From: Sinorhizobium numidicum
GTDB lineage: Bacteria; Pseudomonadota; Alphaproteobacteria; Rhizobiales; Rhizobiaceae
NCBI RefSeq assembly: GCF_029892045.1
Contig: NZ_CP120367.1
Location: 2,046,001 to 2,110,000 of the forward strand
Direction: 5' to 3'
DNA: 64,000 nucleotides
Under the pieces are notes generated by a model. That model made no database searches. It was not told the DNA's origin and saw nothing but the letters and a program-made list of their open reading frames with translations. A program made the translations under genes and the position numbers. This document shows positions 8,596-17,482 of the stretch, one piece after another (the first letter of the stretch is position 1; each line of letters opens with the position of its first letter).

Positions 8596-9198
8596 TTACG
8601 TCTGAGAAGTACCGGGCTGGCCTGCTTTCTGGGATTGATCCGTGCTCTGCGATGGCTCCGTGCTCTGGCCGGCAGGCGTGCTTGTTGCCTCGATCTGCTC
8701 CGGCTGGCGGGCGCCGCCCTGGATCTGGATGCGGCGAGCGCGCTCCTGTTGAGCGGTCTTCGGCATGGTGACGGTCAAGACGCCGTTGTCGAACCGCGCC
8801 TGAACCTGGTCAGGGTCGACGGCATAAGGCAGGCGCAGCGTGCGCTGGAATGAACCAAAGGAGCGCTCCACGAAGTGGAAGTTCTCCTGCTCCTCCTTCT
8901 TTTCCATCCGTTTCTCGCCTCGGATCGTCAAGAGATCGTCGTCCAAGCTGACATCGATGTCCTTTTCGGTGACCCCTGGCAATTCCGCGGTTACCCGGAA
9001 CTCCCTCTCCGTTTCGGAAACATTCATACGAGCGTTCACGAATCCGCCGGCTTGCGCCGCCGGACCTTCGCCCGACGGTCCGGTCAGGCCGCCCCGAAAC
9101 GCCTCGTCAAAGAGCCGGTTCACGTCGCGATAAAGCGAAAGAAAAGGGTCTCCGCCCAAGCTACCGGGGCGGAACGGCGTTATGGAACTACGTGCCAT
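8596..9198 (-). CDS. Small heat-shock protein, Hsp20/alpha-crystallin family
   Basis: 200 residues. The alpha-crystallin domain spans about 52-150: ARMNVSETE opening, ELPGVTEKDIDV, LTIRGEKR, and the diagnostic NGVLTVTMPK strand. An IXI-type motif (IQI) follows, important for oligomerisation in the family. The N-terminus contains DVNRLFDEAF, as in other rhizobial class sHsps. A Gln/Ser/Thr-rich tail of about 40 residues is unusual and probably disordered. Small Hsps hold unfolding proteins for later refolding. The ATG has AAAGGAGGAGA upstream. I looked for a ROSE-type RNA thermometer in the leader and did not see its signature. Intact. Confidence 0.96.
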   Translation of the reverse strand: MARSSITPFRPGSLGGDPFLSLYRDVNRLFDEAFRGGLTGPSGEGPAAQAGGFVNARMNVSETEREFRVTAELPGVTEKDIDVSLDDDLLTIRGEKRMEKKEEQENFHFVERSFGSFQRTLRLPYAVDPDQVQARFDNGVLTVTMPKTAQQERARRIQIQGGARQPEQIEATSTPAGQSTEPSQSTDQSQKAGQPGTSQT

Positions 9199-9595
9199 TG
9201 GTTCTCCTCCTTTTGTTGCCGAGAGTTGCTATTCGACGGCGGCGGAGCGCTCTTCGGAAATTTCTGCCTGAGCGCCGGCCTCGTCCCCAGCGTGCTCGTG
9301 CGCTGCCGCCTTCGTCGACCAGGCAAAGCGAGCGCTGATGTCGCAGATACCGCTGGCCATGGTCCGCCTCTCAAGCCGAAGCGCGTCTGCTGACGGCTCA
9401 AACCGCCTCCAAAGGAAACCGTTCCCGCGAGGAGGCACTTCTTTTGTTTGCCGCGAGAACGCGCTGGACCGGAAAATGCACGCCGTCAAGTATTAAGCAT
9501 AGTTGGAAAGAGCCGCCGCCTCAGCCTTGGGCACCGCGCCGACCGCCGCTAATTACCCGCTTCTCGCCCAATGACGGGCAAGTGACTGGAGTGAC
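9199..9595. other. hsp20 upstream region; possible 43-codon frame
   Basis: About 400 bp holding the leftward hsp20 promoter. A leftward frame from ATG 9360 to 9229 (MASGICDISARFAW at its start, acidic end) has a weak GAGAGGCGG upstream and could be a small gene, but composition alone cannot decide. A CTTGAC box near 9495 on the minus strand could be part of an RpoH-type promoter, although I see no convincing -10 partner. Confidence 0.3.
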
Positions 9596-9856
9596 ATGAT
9601 GTCAAATCAGCTGGAGGCCATCGCGGAAGCGATCGCCCTCGATCAATCGGTGAGCGATGCGGAGATCAATTTCGCCATTTCTCGCTTGGAGCAAAGCATC
9701 GAAGCAATTCAGCGCTATCGATCGCCCGGGTTTTTCCGTGCAGTCCGGGTAAAGCAGGCTCTCGAATATGCGATCAGAATTCGACGGACGCCTGCGGGTG
9801 ATGATAACAGACGGATACGTAACTCCTCGGCCGCACCACGAAACGTATCCTCTTGA
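9596..9856 (+). CDS. Hypothetical protein, 86 aa
   Basis: Not recognised. The first 60 residues form a plausible helical protein with acidic and hydrophobic periodicity (EAIAEAIALDQSVSDAEINFAISRLEQSIEAIQ). The C-terminal 20 residues are basic and look like run-on. A RIME1 starts 36 bp after the stop. No clear Shine-Dalgarno stands before the ATG pair. Kept because the N-terminal two thirds has coding-like composition unlike the opposite strand. Confidence 0.45.
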   Translation: MMSNQLEAIAEAIALDQSVSDAEINFAISRLEQSIEAIQRYRSPGFFRAVRVKQALEYAIRIRRTPAGDDNRRIRNSSAAPRNVSS

Positions 9857-9892
9857 GGAGCGCTCGGCCGAAGGTCATGATGTTCGAACAAC

Positions 9893-9997
9893 TACTGCAT
9901 GTATCCTTAAATCGTAGCCGATTTAAGGATAAAAACATGCAGCAATTCAAGGTGCTACAGCGTCCTTTGCGGGTCTGATAAGACGCGCGGCGCTGTA
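9893..9997. repeat. RIME1 element, full length
   Basis: Two palindromes joined by a short spacer: one built on ATCCTTAAATCG with its complement, the other on CTACAGCG with internal GTCTGATAAGAC. Orientation is with the TTAAATCG palindrome on the left. It lies between the 86-residue gene and the barrel gene. Confidence 0.9.
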
Positions 9998-10123
9998 ATG
10001 GTGAAAATCTGACGTTTGGTGCCGGAACCGAAATGCCGGCTTCGACCCCAAAAGCGGACGGGTGTTCGCAAAACGCGCGCCCGCCCGATCTTTGGTCCAA
10101 TCGCCGGCGGCCGCCGTGTAGCA

Positions 10124-10915
10124 CTAGAAGCGCAGCACAAGCCCGAGAATCGGACCCTGCTGCACGGCATCGAAGACGAACCCGTCGTTGCTGTAGTCGA
10201 CGCCCAAGGCCCGATAACCTGCCACCGCGGAAACTCGATCGTTGAAACGGTATCCAATTGTCGCGGCAAGGTCCCAGTCGATGTCGGCTCCGCCTGCACC
10301 AATAATCCCCCAACCGGTCAAATAGATCTCAGGCGTGATCAAATAGGTTGCGCGCAGGCCGCCCACGGCATCCACCCACGTCGCGCCATCGCTTCGCGAA
10401 GCTCCGCCTAGTATACCCCCGCTGAGCGAGATTTCGGTGTCGACGGACCATACCCTGGCACCGCCGACGACATCGAGACGGCCCGAACTGTTATCAATCA
10501 GCGAGTAGCCGACGCCGAGCAATCCGGCGAACGTTTCCGTTGATATCTCGACATTCGAAGCCAGAATGCCTAGCGGCGTGCCTCTCTCCCCCGAAATCTT
10601 TGTGTACATGACATCGGCAAAGATGCTGTAGCGGTCGTAGCGGGCTTCGCCGATCACCATGGCGCCAAAATCGAGATGGTCGAAGATGTCGCTGAAACTC
10701 GCATCCACCTCGGTTGGCGGCAACCCGAACAGCCCGACATCTCCCGATATTCCCGCCATCCAGAAATAAGGAGCTATGGTAAAGGTCCATCCCTGCTCGG
10801 TCTCGATCTGCTTGGCATCCGGCGCAACCGGCGAGTAAATGTCGGCAGCCATGGCGCTCCCGGCGAGCAGGACACTGCCAAGACAGGTGAAAGCAGAAGT
10901 AAAGCCAAGTTTCAT
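10124..10915 (-). CDS. Outer-membrane beta-barrel protein
   Basis: 263 residues from ATG 10915, which has a GGAGGGG ribosome site. A signal peptide (MKLGFTSAFTCLGSVLLAGSAMA) is followed by alternating amphipathic strands and ends in F (LGLVLRF), the classic C-terminal signature for outer-membrane insertion. Strands such as WTFTIAPYFWMAGISG and YSIFADVMYTKISG resemble the bacterial OmpW/Omp25-like barrel proteins. Cargo unknown. A longer frame reaching back to 11095 is open but lacks a signal peptide. It is the same strand as, and about 205 bp beyond, the DUF3604 operon, so a functional link with that operon is possible. Confidence 0.85.
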   Translation of the reverse strand: MKLGFTSAFTCLGSVLLAGSAMAADIYSPVAPDAKQIETEQGWTFTIAPYFWMAGISGDVGLFGLPPTEVDASFSDIFDHLDFGAMVIGEARYDRYSIFADVMYTKISGERGTPLGILASNVEISTETFAGLLGVGYSLIDNSSGRLDVVGGARVWSVDTEISLSGGILGGASRSDGATWVDAVGGLRATYLITPEIYLTGWGIIGAGGADIDWDLAATIGYRFNDRVSAVAGYRALGVDYSNDGFVFDAVQQGPILGLVLRF

Positions 10916-11119
10916 CGTTCCCCTCCAATGGATCTTGCTTAGACAGTCGGTCCCCAACCACGTCCCAGGTTTGATCATGGCCGAACACATTGTTTCCGCC
11001 AACTGCTTGTTCCCTGCATCCTCGCCAGGTCGGCGCGCGGACAGCGCTTTGCCGCGGGACCTCCGTTCGCTGTGCCAGACAAGAATCATTGCCACGCATT
11101 CCTACATATAGTTGCAGCG

Positions 11120-13072
11120 CTACTGTACCGGATTGTACCAGATCGGCGACGTGTAGGCCCGCTCCTGCGTCGTCATCGGCAGTTCCGAGGGCAAGGTCAG
11201 CCCGTAATATTTGGCGTCGTATGCGGTCCAGCGGGGCGTCGGAATTTCGATGATGCGTCCGTAATAGAAGGCGCGCTGCTCCGGATCGAAATCCGGATCC
11301 TTCCACACAGAAACCAACTCGGGCGCGCCGATCGTGTTCGTCCAGGTGGCGTTCGGAACGTCCACCGTGTTGCCGACCGGCGGCAGCTTGCCGTCGGTGC
11401 CAGGCTTGCGGTCGCCGCTCCAGGCGACGTCGTAAACCTTCTCGTGCACCTCGCCCGCCGAGTCCATCCAGCCCTTGACGATCTGGTAGCGGTCAAGATT
11501 GGCGCCGATCGGGTCTTTCAGCGCGGCGACCAGGAAGGTCGGCGCCTTGCCTGCCGGCGCGTGGCCAAGGTCGCCGCCCATCGGCACGCCCTTCGTATAG
11601 CCGGTGATTGCCGGGCTGCGCGTATTGGCGTCGGCGTCGACGAAATCGAAACCGCCGAAGAAGCGCACTACCATGCGCGGCCCGGTCGTCGCATAGGTCT
11701 CGCGGCGTTTCATGGCGTCGAAGATCGACGTGCGGGTGTTCTCCTCAGCCCACACCGCGGCATAGCCCGAGGCGGTCTCTTCCCAACCCATGATCTGAGC
11801 GCCAGTATTTGGATTGCTCATGAACGGATGCGTTGCGCGGCCGGGGCTTGGCTCCGACGTTGTGATTTTGCCCCAGAAATTATCGTCGTCCGCTGTTGCA
11901 AGGCCGGTATGCGCGTCCGTGCCGCCGATCAGCCCGAACTTGTAAGGGTTCACGCCGAGCTTTGCCTCCAGCTTCAGGCCGTTCTTGAGCGCCGAGCGCG
12001 CGTACTCGAACTCCAGCATTTCGGGCTTCTTGGCCTCGCTCAGATCGAGATTGCCTTTGTCCCAGCGCTCGAAATTGGCGAACTCGTCGTTCGGCGAAAG
12101 CACGGGATGGGTTTCACCGTCACCCTTTATTTGCGTCGCTTCGTACAGCACCTCCCAACGGGCGCGCTGCTCGGCATATTCGCGGTCGATTTCTTTGCCG
12201 CTGAATGACTCGATAATCGGAAACATCGTTCCGTTGCTCAAGTTTCCGTTGTGGGCGATAGCGAGAACCTGGCCGCCGGTCTTGTCCTCGTAACTCTGCA
12301 GCCATTTCCAGAGGTCGCGCGGATTGTTGCTGCCTATAGGCGGCTGTGTCGTATACGGCTCGACCATAGCTGCCTTGTCGCCATTGTCGCGGAAAATAAC
12401 GTTGCGGTGCAAGTTGTTGCCCTCGGACAGCGATGTCCATTCATAGCCGATCATGGCAGTGAAACGACCCGGCTCATTGGCTTCTTCGGCCGCGTCGATG
12501 ATACTCTGCCACGTGGAGCGGTATGCGGCGTTGCCCGGCTGGTACAGGATCTCCTGCGGAAATCTGCCTTGTGCGAAGGTCGAGACAAGCGCGAAGGCAG
12601 CTTCGCCCCCCTTGCCCGACTGCATCAGGTCGTACCAACCGCGGGCTTCTGGATTCTTCAGGATTTCAGGTTTTCCGGCGAGGAAATCGGTAAAGAAGCC
12701 CATATTGTCCGAGTGATCGGTAACGACCAGGAAGTCCAGCGGGCGCGACAATCTGACCGGCTGCCCGGTGGAGGAAACGACCTCTTCGCCGCTGGCGAAC
12801 CTGTAGGCCTCCCGCGGATCCAGGCGAGCACCTGCAGCGCCGGCATCCATGGAAAGGGCCGTATGCAGATGGGTGTCGCCGAACAGCGGATGCGTCGGGA
12901 AGTTGCGGCCGGCGTAGGGCGCGTATGGCCGCGCCTGGAAAGCCTTGTCCGTGCCCTCGCGGGTCATGGTACCTGCATCGGTGGTCGTCGCCGGCTCCTG
13001 TGCGCTTGAGTCCGTGCCAAAGCACGCCGTCAGCAAGGCAAAGCTAGCCATCGCGAAGGAACTTCTGTTCAT
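11120..13072 (-). CDS. DUF3604 protein, PHP-like metal-dependent hydrolase, exported
   Basis: 650 residues from ATG 13072 (GAGGAGG upstream). A lipoprotein-like signal (ALLTACFG) precedes a long DUF3604 domain. Metal-site-like motifs appear in the order expected of a PHP fold: GDTHLHTALSMDAG near residue 65, VVTDHSDNMGF near 120, IAHNGN near 265 and GGTDAHTG near 385. PHP domains hydrolyse phosphoesters, but DUF3604 substrates are not established. It is the last gene of a leftward operon with PpiC, HupE/UreJ-type and an exported protein; the gap to the upstream gene is 10 bp. The longer frame to 13312 is not used. Probably periplasmic. Confidence 0.9.
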   Translation of the reverse strand: MNRSSFAMASFALLTACFGTDSSAQEPATTTDAGTMTREGTDKAFQARPYAPYAGRNFPTHPLFGDTHLHTALSMDAGAAGARLDPREAYRFASGEEVVSSTGQPVRLSRPLDFLVVTDHSDNMGFFTDFLAGKPEILKNPEARGWYDLMQSGKGGEAAFALVSTFAQGRFPQEILYQPGNAAYRSTWQSIIDAAEEANEPGRFTAMIGYEWTSLSEGNNLHRNVIFRDNGDKAAMVEPYTTQPPIGSNNPRDLWKWLQSYEDKTGGQVLAIAHNGNLSNGTMFPIIESFSGKEIDREYAEQRARWEVLYEATQIKGDGETHPVLSPNDEFANFERWDKGNLDLSEAKKPEMLEFEYARSALKNGLKLEAKLGVNPYKFGLIGGTDAHTGLATADDDNFWGKITTSEPSPGRATHPFMSNPNTGAQIMGWEETASGYAAVWAEENTRTSIFDAMKRRETYATTGPRMVVRFFGGFDFVDADANTRSPAITGYTKGVPMGGDLGHAPAGKAPTFLVAALKDPIGANLDRYQIVKGWMDSAGEVHEKVYDVAWSGDRKPGTDGKLPPVGNTVDVPNATWTNTIGAPELVSVWKDPDFDPEQRAFYYGRIIEIPTPRWTAYDAKYYGLTLPSELPMTTQERAYTSPIWYNPVQ

Positions 13073-13082
13073 GCTTGCCTCC

Positions 13083-13811
13083 TCATTGAACAAGTTTTTC
13101 GAGCGTTTCAGATGAACTAGCCGCCTGGTTGGGTTCGAAGGCACGGGACGACCGCATGCTCGGGTCGGCCGCGACGCTGTGCGGAGCAGGCGTCGATCTC
13201 TGCCTCGTGTCGCGCGTGCTCCGGTTCGCGCCGACCTGCTGATACTTCTGAACAAACGCCGCGATCTGGCGATCCTCGCCGTAAAGGCGCACAATCCCGC
13301 GGGCATAGGCATCGCCGAACATGAGACGCCGTGCGGCGATCTCGGCGATCACGGCTTCGCCGGTGATTATGACAAGATCGCCGCGCTCGGCGCCCGGGAC
13401 GTGGACGGCAGTCCGCAGGCCGACGGCGGTCATCTCGAAGCGCGCCCACAACATCGGCTCGACCAGGACGACAGCGACCGGCGTGGGCAATGGTTCGCGC
13501 GACGTCGGACGGAGCATCTCCCCGAATTGCTCCAGCGCCTTCTTAGCGCGAAGGTACTTGCGGCCGAACAGATCCATGCCGCCGCGATCAAAATTCGCAA
13601 TCGGGAGCCTGCGAGCCGCGACCTCCCGCGATATCGCGCCCATGACGTGGAGCGAAAAGGGATAGCTCCAATTCAGGGAGCCGCGCGATATGGACCGCGG
13701 ATTGTCATAGCCGCAGGCAAATCCTTCTGAGCCAGGCACTATGGCGATCAAGACCGCGACCGCTGCCATGCCAAGCGTGCCTGCGCGCTTCCGGTAATTG
13801 AGAACCTTCAT
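13083..13811 (-). CDS. Exported protein of the DUF3604 operon
   Basis: 242 residues. Signal peptide with core MAAVAVLIAIVPGSEGFA, then a single Cys-Gly-Tyr-Asp start to the mature protein. The middle has regular alpha/beta character (AARRLPIANFDRGGMDLFG, LPTPVAVVLVEPMLWARFEM, GDLVIITGEAVIAEIAARRL). The C-terminal 60 residues are Ser/Arg/Ala-rich and probably disordered. No family recognised. It sits 13 bp after the HupE-type gene and 10 bp before DUF3604, so it is certainly co-transcribed and probably works with them in the periplasm. Confidence 0.8.
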   Translation of the reverse strand: MKVLNYRKRAGTLGMAAVAVLIAIVPGSEGFACGYDNPRSISRGSLNWSYPFSLHVMGAISREVAARRLPIANFDRGGMDLFGRKYLRAKKALEQFGEMLRPTSREPLPTPVAVVLVEPMLWARFEMTAVGLRTAVHVPGAERGDLVIITGEAVIAEIAARRLMFGDAYARGIVRLYGEDRQIAAFVQKYQQVGANRSTRDTRQRSTPAPHSVAADPSMRSSRAFEPNQAASSSETLEKLVQ

Positions 13812-13824
13812 CCCAGTTCTCCCC

Positions 13825-14871
13825 TCATTGCAACATCGCGTCCAGACGCTCGACGCTCCAGAACGCCGCGACGATGCCGATCGCGTAGGCGGAGGCGACG
13901 ATCGCTTGCCGCTGAATGTTGACGAGCTGTCTTATTGAATAGACGGCAATCAGTGTCACCGCGATGAAAGCAAGTTGGCCGACTTCGACGCCGATATTGA
14001 AGGCCAGCAGCGCCAGCGGTATGTCGCCTTGCGGCAGGCCAAGCTCGCTAAGAGCGCCGGCAAAACCGAAGCCATGCAGCAGGCCGAACGCGAAGGCGAC
14101 CGTCCATGGCCGTACAATTGCAAGGCTGAGCTGCCCGCGCTCCATCCTGACAACTTCCGCGGCAACCATGACGATGCTGATGGCGATTAACGCCTCCACC
14201 GGCCGCGACGGCAGCGTCATCCAGCCGAGCGTTGCGCAGGTCAATGTGATCGAGTGGGCCACAGTGAAGGCCGTGACCGCTTTCACCAGCTTGCTCCAGC
14301 CGCGCACGATCAGCATCAACCCAGTGACGAAGAGCAGGTGATCGAAGCCGAATATGATGTGCTCGATGCCTTGACGCACATAGGTGACGAACACAGCCCA
14401 GGCGCTTTGCGAGGCCGGGATGACCGCCGAGGGCTCGCTGGGCGTTAGCCGCGCCGTCCAAGTGTTGCCGTTGGCGAACATCACCCGGACGAGCGCGTCG
14501 GTCATGGTGTTCTGCAACCCGTCGACAAGCACGCGCTGACCGGCCATCGGCTCCCGAGTTCGCGTGCGCCAGGTCTGCACCATCGCGTCGCCGGTCGGTC
14601 GCGAGACAATCGGCGTTACCGTCTCTATCCCGCCCGAAAACAAAGCCGTCAACGCCAGCCGTGCATTGCCCTGCATGGGCGTCTTGAAGAGCACGCTGAA
14701 CTCGTTCGGCGCTACTTCCTGAATGCTGAGGTAGGCCGGGCGTACTTCATGCGCAGAGGCAGCCTTCGATGACAGCATAACGGCCACGACCGTCAGCAGG
14801 AGCAGCCAGACATATCCCGTCGCGGCGAAGCCAGTTCGCGCGAGCACGGACCGTGTGGCCCGCCGGCTCAT
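13825..14871 (-). CDS. HupE/UreJ-type membrane protein
   Basis: 348 residues from ATG 14871. Signal peptide ending SKAASAHEV, a periplasmic beta-rich domain (about 40-165), then about six or seven membrane segments from residue 175. The family motif HIIFGFDHLLFV (near 190) and a second histidine motif HGFGFAGAL (near 270) are the likely metal-binding sites. HupE and UreJ are nickel/cobalt permeases; this long two-part form (HupE_UreJ_2) has no proven substrate. Its ATG overlaps the upstream ppiC stop (ATGA), so the two are translationally coupled. Metal uptake for DUF3604 is one hypothesis. Confidence 0.9.
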   Translation of the reverse strand: MSRRATRSVLARTGFAATGYVWLLLLTVVAVMLSSKAASAHEVRPAYLSIQEVAPNEFSVLFKTPMQGNARLALTALFSGGIETVTPIVSRPTGDAMVQTWRTRTREPMAGQRVLVDGLQNTMTDALVRVMFANGNTWTARLTPSEPSAVIPASQSAWAVFVTYVRQGIEHIIFGFDHLLFVTGLMLIVRGWSKLVKAVTAFTVAHSITLTCATLGWMTLPSRPVEALIAISIVMVAAEVVRMERGQLSLAIVRPWTVAFAFGLLHGFGFAGALSELGLPQGDIPLALLAFNIGVEVGQLAFIAVTLIAVYSIRQLVNIQRQAIVASAYAIGIVAAFWSVERLDAMLQ

Positions 14872-15743
14872 TTCTCGGCTACCTTGGGTGTGGGCGCGGA
14901 GCCCAGGACGGCCTTCGCGCCTTCGTCCAGCTCCACCCCATACTTCTTGCGAAGCTCGCCTAGGTAATCGCGGCCGAACTCGGCCTGCCTGGCGCGGCGC
15001 CACTCTGCAAGAACGTCGTCCTTCACCGTTTCGAAAGGCTTCGGGGCTGTCGGTGTGCGCTGTGTGACGAACACCAGATGCAAGCCGTAGCCGGACTTCA
15101 CCGGGCCGCGCCAATGGCCCGGTTCAAGTGCGAAGACTTCACGCGCGAAATCGGCGCCGAACATGCCTGATACGGCCAACTCGCTGGCGTCGTCGAAGCG
15201 TTCGCCGAGCAGCAGTCGGTCGCCTGTGGTCCCTTCGGCTTCGCGCTTCGCATTCAATTCGGCGAGGGCTATCTGGGCGTCCGCCGCTGCGTCCGGGCGC
15301 CGTTCCGGATTGAAATAGAGCTGCCTGAATGAGAGTCTGCCTTGCGTCGCGAAGTGTGCCGGATTGGCAACATAGAATTGCCGTAACTCCGCCTCCGTTG
15401 GTTCCACCAGCTGGGCGGTGTCCTCGATGACGAATTTCAGTTTTTGCGCCAGCCTGCGGCGGATGATGGTGTCGTCCTGATCGAGGCCCATCTCCTTGGC
15501 CTCGCGCGCGAGCAGCCTTTCGTTCAAGAGATCGTCGACCAATCCCTTCAACTCGTCGGCGGTCGGATCGCGCAGCCACTGGCTCGACCAGGTTTGCTTC
15601 AGCCAGCGGACGTCGCCCTCGCCGATGCGGACAGGCTCGACAGCAGCAGCCTCGGGCTGCTCATCGTGAAGCCACGAGTAGCCGCCAAACAGGACCGCGC
15701 CGATGACGGCGAAATGCAGCAGAGGCTCTCTGAACAAAGTCAT
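14868..15743 (-). CDS. Parvulin-type peptidyl-prolyl isomerase, membrane-anchored
   Basis: 291 residues. One N-terminal membrane segment (about 8-26) anchors a periplasmic chaperone-like region (40-120, SurA/PpiD-like helices with LLNERLLAREAKEMGL) and a parvulin domain (about 125-255) with FRQLYF, RLLLGERFDDASELA and SGYGLHLVFVTQRTP. Such enzymes isomerise proline bonds and assist folding of exported proteins. It is the first gene of the operon; the promoter should be within 15744-15900. Short relative to PpiD. The operon context suggests a dedicated foldase for the downstream exported partners. Confidence 0.9.
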   Translation of the reverse strand: MTLFREPLLHFAVIGAVLFGGYSWLHDEQPEAAAVEPVRIGEGDVRWLKQTWSSQWLRDPTADELKGLVDDLLNERLLAREAKEMGLDQDDTIIRRRLAQKLKFVIEDTAQLVEPTEAELRQFYVANPAHFATQGRLSFRQLYFNPERRPDAAADAQIALAELNAKREAEGTTGDRLLLGERFDDASELAVSGMFGADFAREVFALEPGHWRGPVKSGYGLHLVFVTQRTPTAPKPFETVKDDVLAEWRRARQAEFGRDYLGELRKKYGVELDEGAKAVLGSAPTPKVAEK

Positions 15744-16088
15744 GCGGCCAGCTCCGTACGTTCCTCGGTCGAGTGACGGAGGAGCACGATCCCATTCGCA
15801 AAATCAGCCCGGTACCCCTATTCGGCACAACCTGCGACACGTCCATGGCGCCACAGTGCAGCCTATCTAGATTCATGCACCGGCTGTCAAAAGGTTGCAA
15901 CATATATTTCAGGATGTATTGTATTAGGTGATGTAGTTTGGGCACTTTCATTATCTGACCACATGCTGCGCTCGCCGGCCCGGAAGCATTTGCCTAATCA
16001 AATGCTCTCCGTTGGACGCATACCGAAGAGCTGGCATGGTGGCGCGAGACACGCTTACGCATCTCCGAACACCGGGAGCGTTCAGGCC
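15744..16088. other. Divergent promoter region
   Basis: 345 bp between the leftward ppiC operon and the rightward DUF3300 gene. The section from about 15890 to 15955 is AT-rich compared with its surroundings and probably holds promoters for both directions. No gene is supported. Confidence 0.4.
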
Positions 16089-17462
16089 ATGAGATCCAAC
16101 ACGCTTGCGCCGTCTATCAAAGTGAGTATGGCAGCCGCCTTTGCTCTCGCATCGTATCCGCCGGCGCCTTTCGTCGTGGCAGCCGCTGCTCAGGAGCAAA
16201 CCGCAGCAGCCACGGGTGGGGCAGACACGGCAGATATGCAGTCCCAGCCGCTAACGGAAGAAGAACTAGAAATCCTTGTCGCCCGCATCGCCCTTTATCC
16301 GGATGAGCTTGTCGCATTGGTGACTTCGGCATCGCTCTACCCGCTGCAGATCGTCGAGGCAGCGCGCTTCCTCGAACAGGTCAAGACGAACAAGGACCTG
16401 AAGCCGAAGGAGAGCTGGGACGGCAGCATCATCTCCCTCTTGAACTATCCCGAGATCGTCAAGATGATGAGCGACGATCTCGATTGGACGCAGTCGCTCG
16501 GCGATGCGCTCGCCTATCAGCAGAAGGACGTGCTTGTCGCCATTCAGCAATTGCGCGACAAGGCCGTCGCCGACGGCATCATCAAATCGGACGACAAGAT
16601 CACGGTGGTGCTGGAGAGGGACAACGTCGTGATCCAGGCGGCCAATCCGGAAAAGATCTACGTGCCGCAGTATCCGCCGGAAATGCTTTACGCTCCAAAC
16701 TATCAGCCCGCTCCGCTTGCCTATTATCCCGAGCCCTATCCGAACTACTATTATCCGACTGCAACGTTCTTTGCGGGTTTCGTGACCGGTGCGGTGTTCG
16801 CCGCCGTCGTCGACTGGGATGACTGGGGCGTTTGGGGCGGGCGCTGGGGCGGCAGCGACATCAAGATCGACTGCAACAACTGCTTCAACAATGTGAACAT
16901 CAGAGGCAAGGTGAATTTCAACGACGTCGATTGGAAGAACGTCGATCGCAGCAAGATCAGCTTCGACAAGAGCCAGCTCGCCAAGATTGATAGGACTTCG
17001 TTCGAAAACAATTTCAAGTCCATAAAGGACAACAACGTCGCCAGCAGAGCGAGGACCGTGCGCAATGAGCAGCTCGGTGCCGCCAGGAACCGCACCGGCA
17101 CGATTTCAGTCGACGACGTTCGCAAGAGTAAGTTAGACGCCCGTCAAAGGATCGACGCAAGTCGGGTGAATACCGTCGCAGGCGACCGGAGACCCTCGGA
17201 GGCGATGAAGTCGAGACCGGCCGTCGCGAACCAGGTCAGCACCGTCAGACCCAGTGCAAACCGCGACCGTCAGATCAGTCGGCCGAAGCCGGGCGGAAAG
17301 ATCGAGAGAAGTGGCGGCGGCAAGCCATTGCCACTCGGGCAAGCGCAGAGCGGCAAGGTCACCAAGCTTCAGTCGGACCGCGGGCGTGAGGCGTTGGGTG
17401 GCGGCCAGCGCGGCGGCGCGAAACCGCATCGCGAGATCAAACGCCCTCGCCCCCGTAGATAG
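16089..17462 (+). CDS. DUF3300 domain exported protein
   Basis: 457 residues from ATG 16089 (GGGAG upstream). Signal peptide (MAAAFALASYPPAPFVVAAAAQ region), then a DUF3300 domain at about 55-230 with LVARIALYPDELVALV, ASLYPLQIVEAARFLE, and the Pro/Tyr-rich VPQYPPEMLYAP. One hydrophobic glycine-rich segment follows near 245-265. The C-terminal third is Asn/Asp/Lys/Arg-rich with NFNDVDWKNVDRSKI repeats and a very basic end. DUF3300 proteins are often paired with DUF2950 proteins, as here; their role is unknown. Likely periplasmic or surface-associated. Confidence 0.88.
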   Translation: MRSNTLAPSIKVSMAAAFALASYPPAPFVVAAAAQEQTAAATGGADTADMQSQPLTEEELEILVARIALYPDELVALVTSASLYPLQIVEAARFLEQVKTNKDLKPKESWDGSIISLLNYPEIVKMMSDDLDWTQSLGDALAYQQKDVLVAIQQLRDKAVADGIIKSDDKITVVLERDNVVIQAANPEKIYVPQYPPEMLYAPNYQPAPLAYYPEPYPNYYYPTATFFAGFVTGAVFAAVVDWDDWGVWGGRWGGSDIKIDCNNCFNNVNIRGKVNFNDVDWKNVDRSKISFDKSQLAKIDRTSFENNFKSIKDNNVASRARTVRNEQLGAARNRTGTISVDDVRKSKLDARQRIDASRVNTVAGDRRPSEAMKSRPAVANQVSTVRPSANRDRQISRPKPGGKIERSGGGKPLPLGQAQSGKVTKLQSDRGREALGGGQRGGAKPHREIKRPRPRR

Positions 17463-17482
17463 GCCAGAGGGAGAGAACGGAC

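Noticed and set aside
9199-9300. ROSE-type RNA thermometer in front of hsp20
   Set aside because: Looked for the short stem-closing element with a UUGCU-type box near the Shine-Dalgarno; it is not present. A different thermometer remains possible.
9229-9360. 43-codon frame upstream of hsp20
   Set aside because: Only a weak ribosome site and no recognised content. Mentioned in the region entry but not called.
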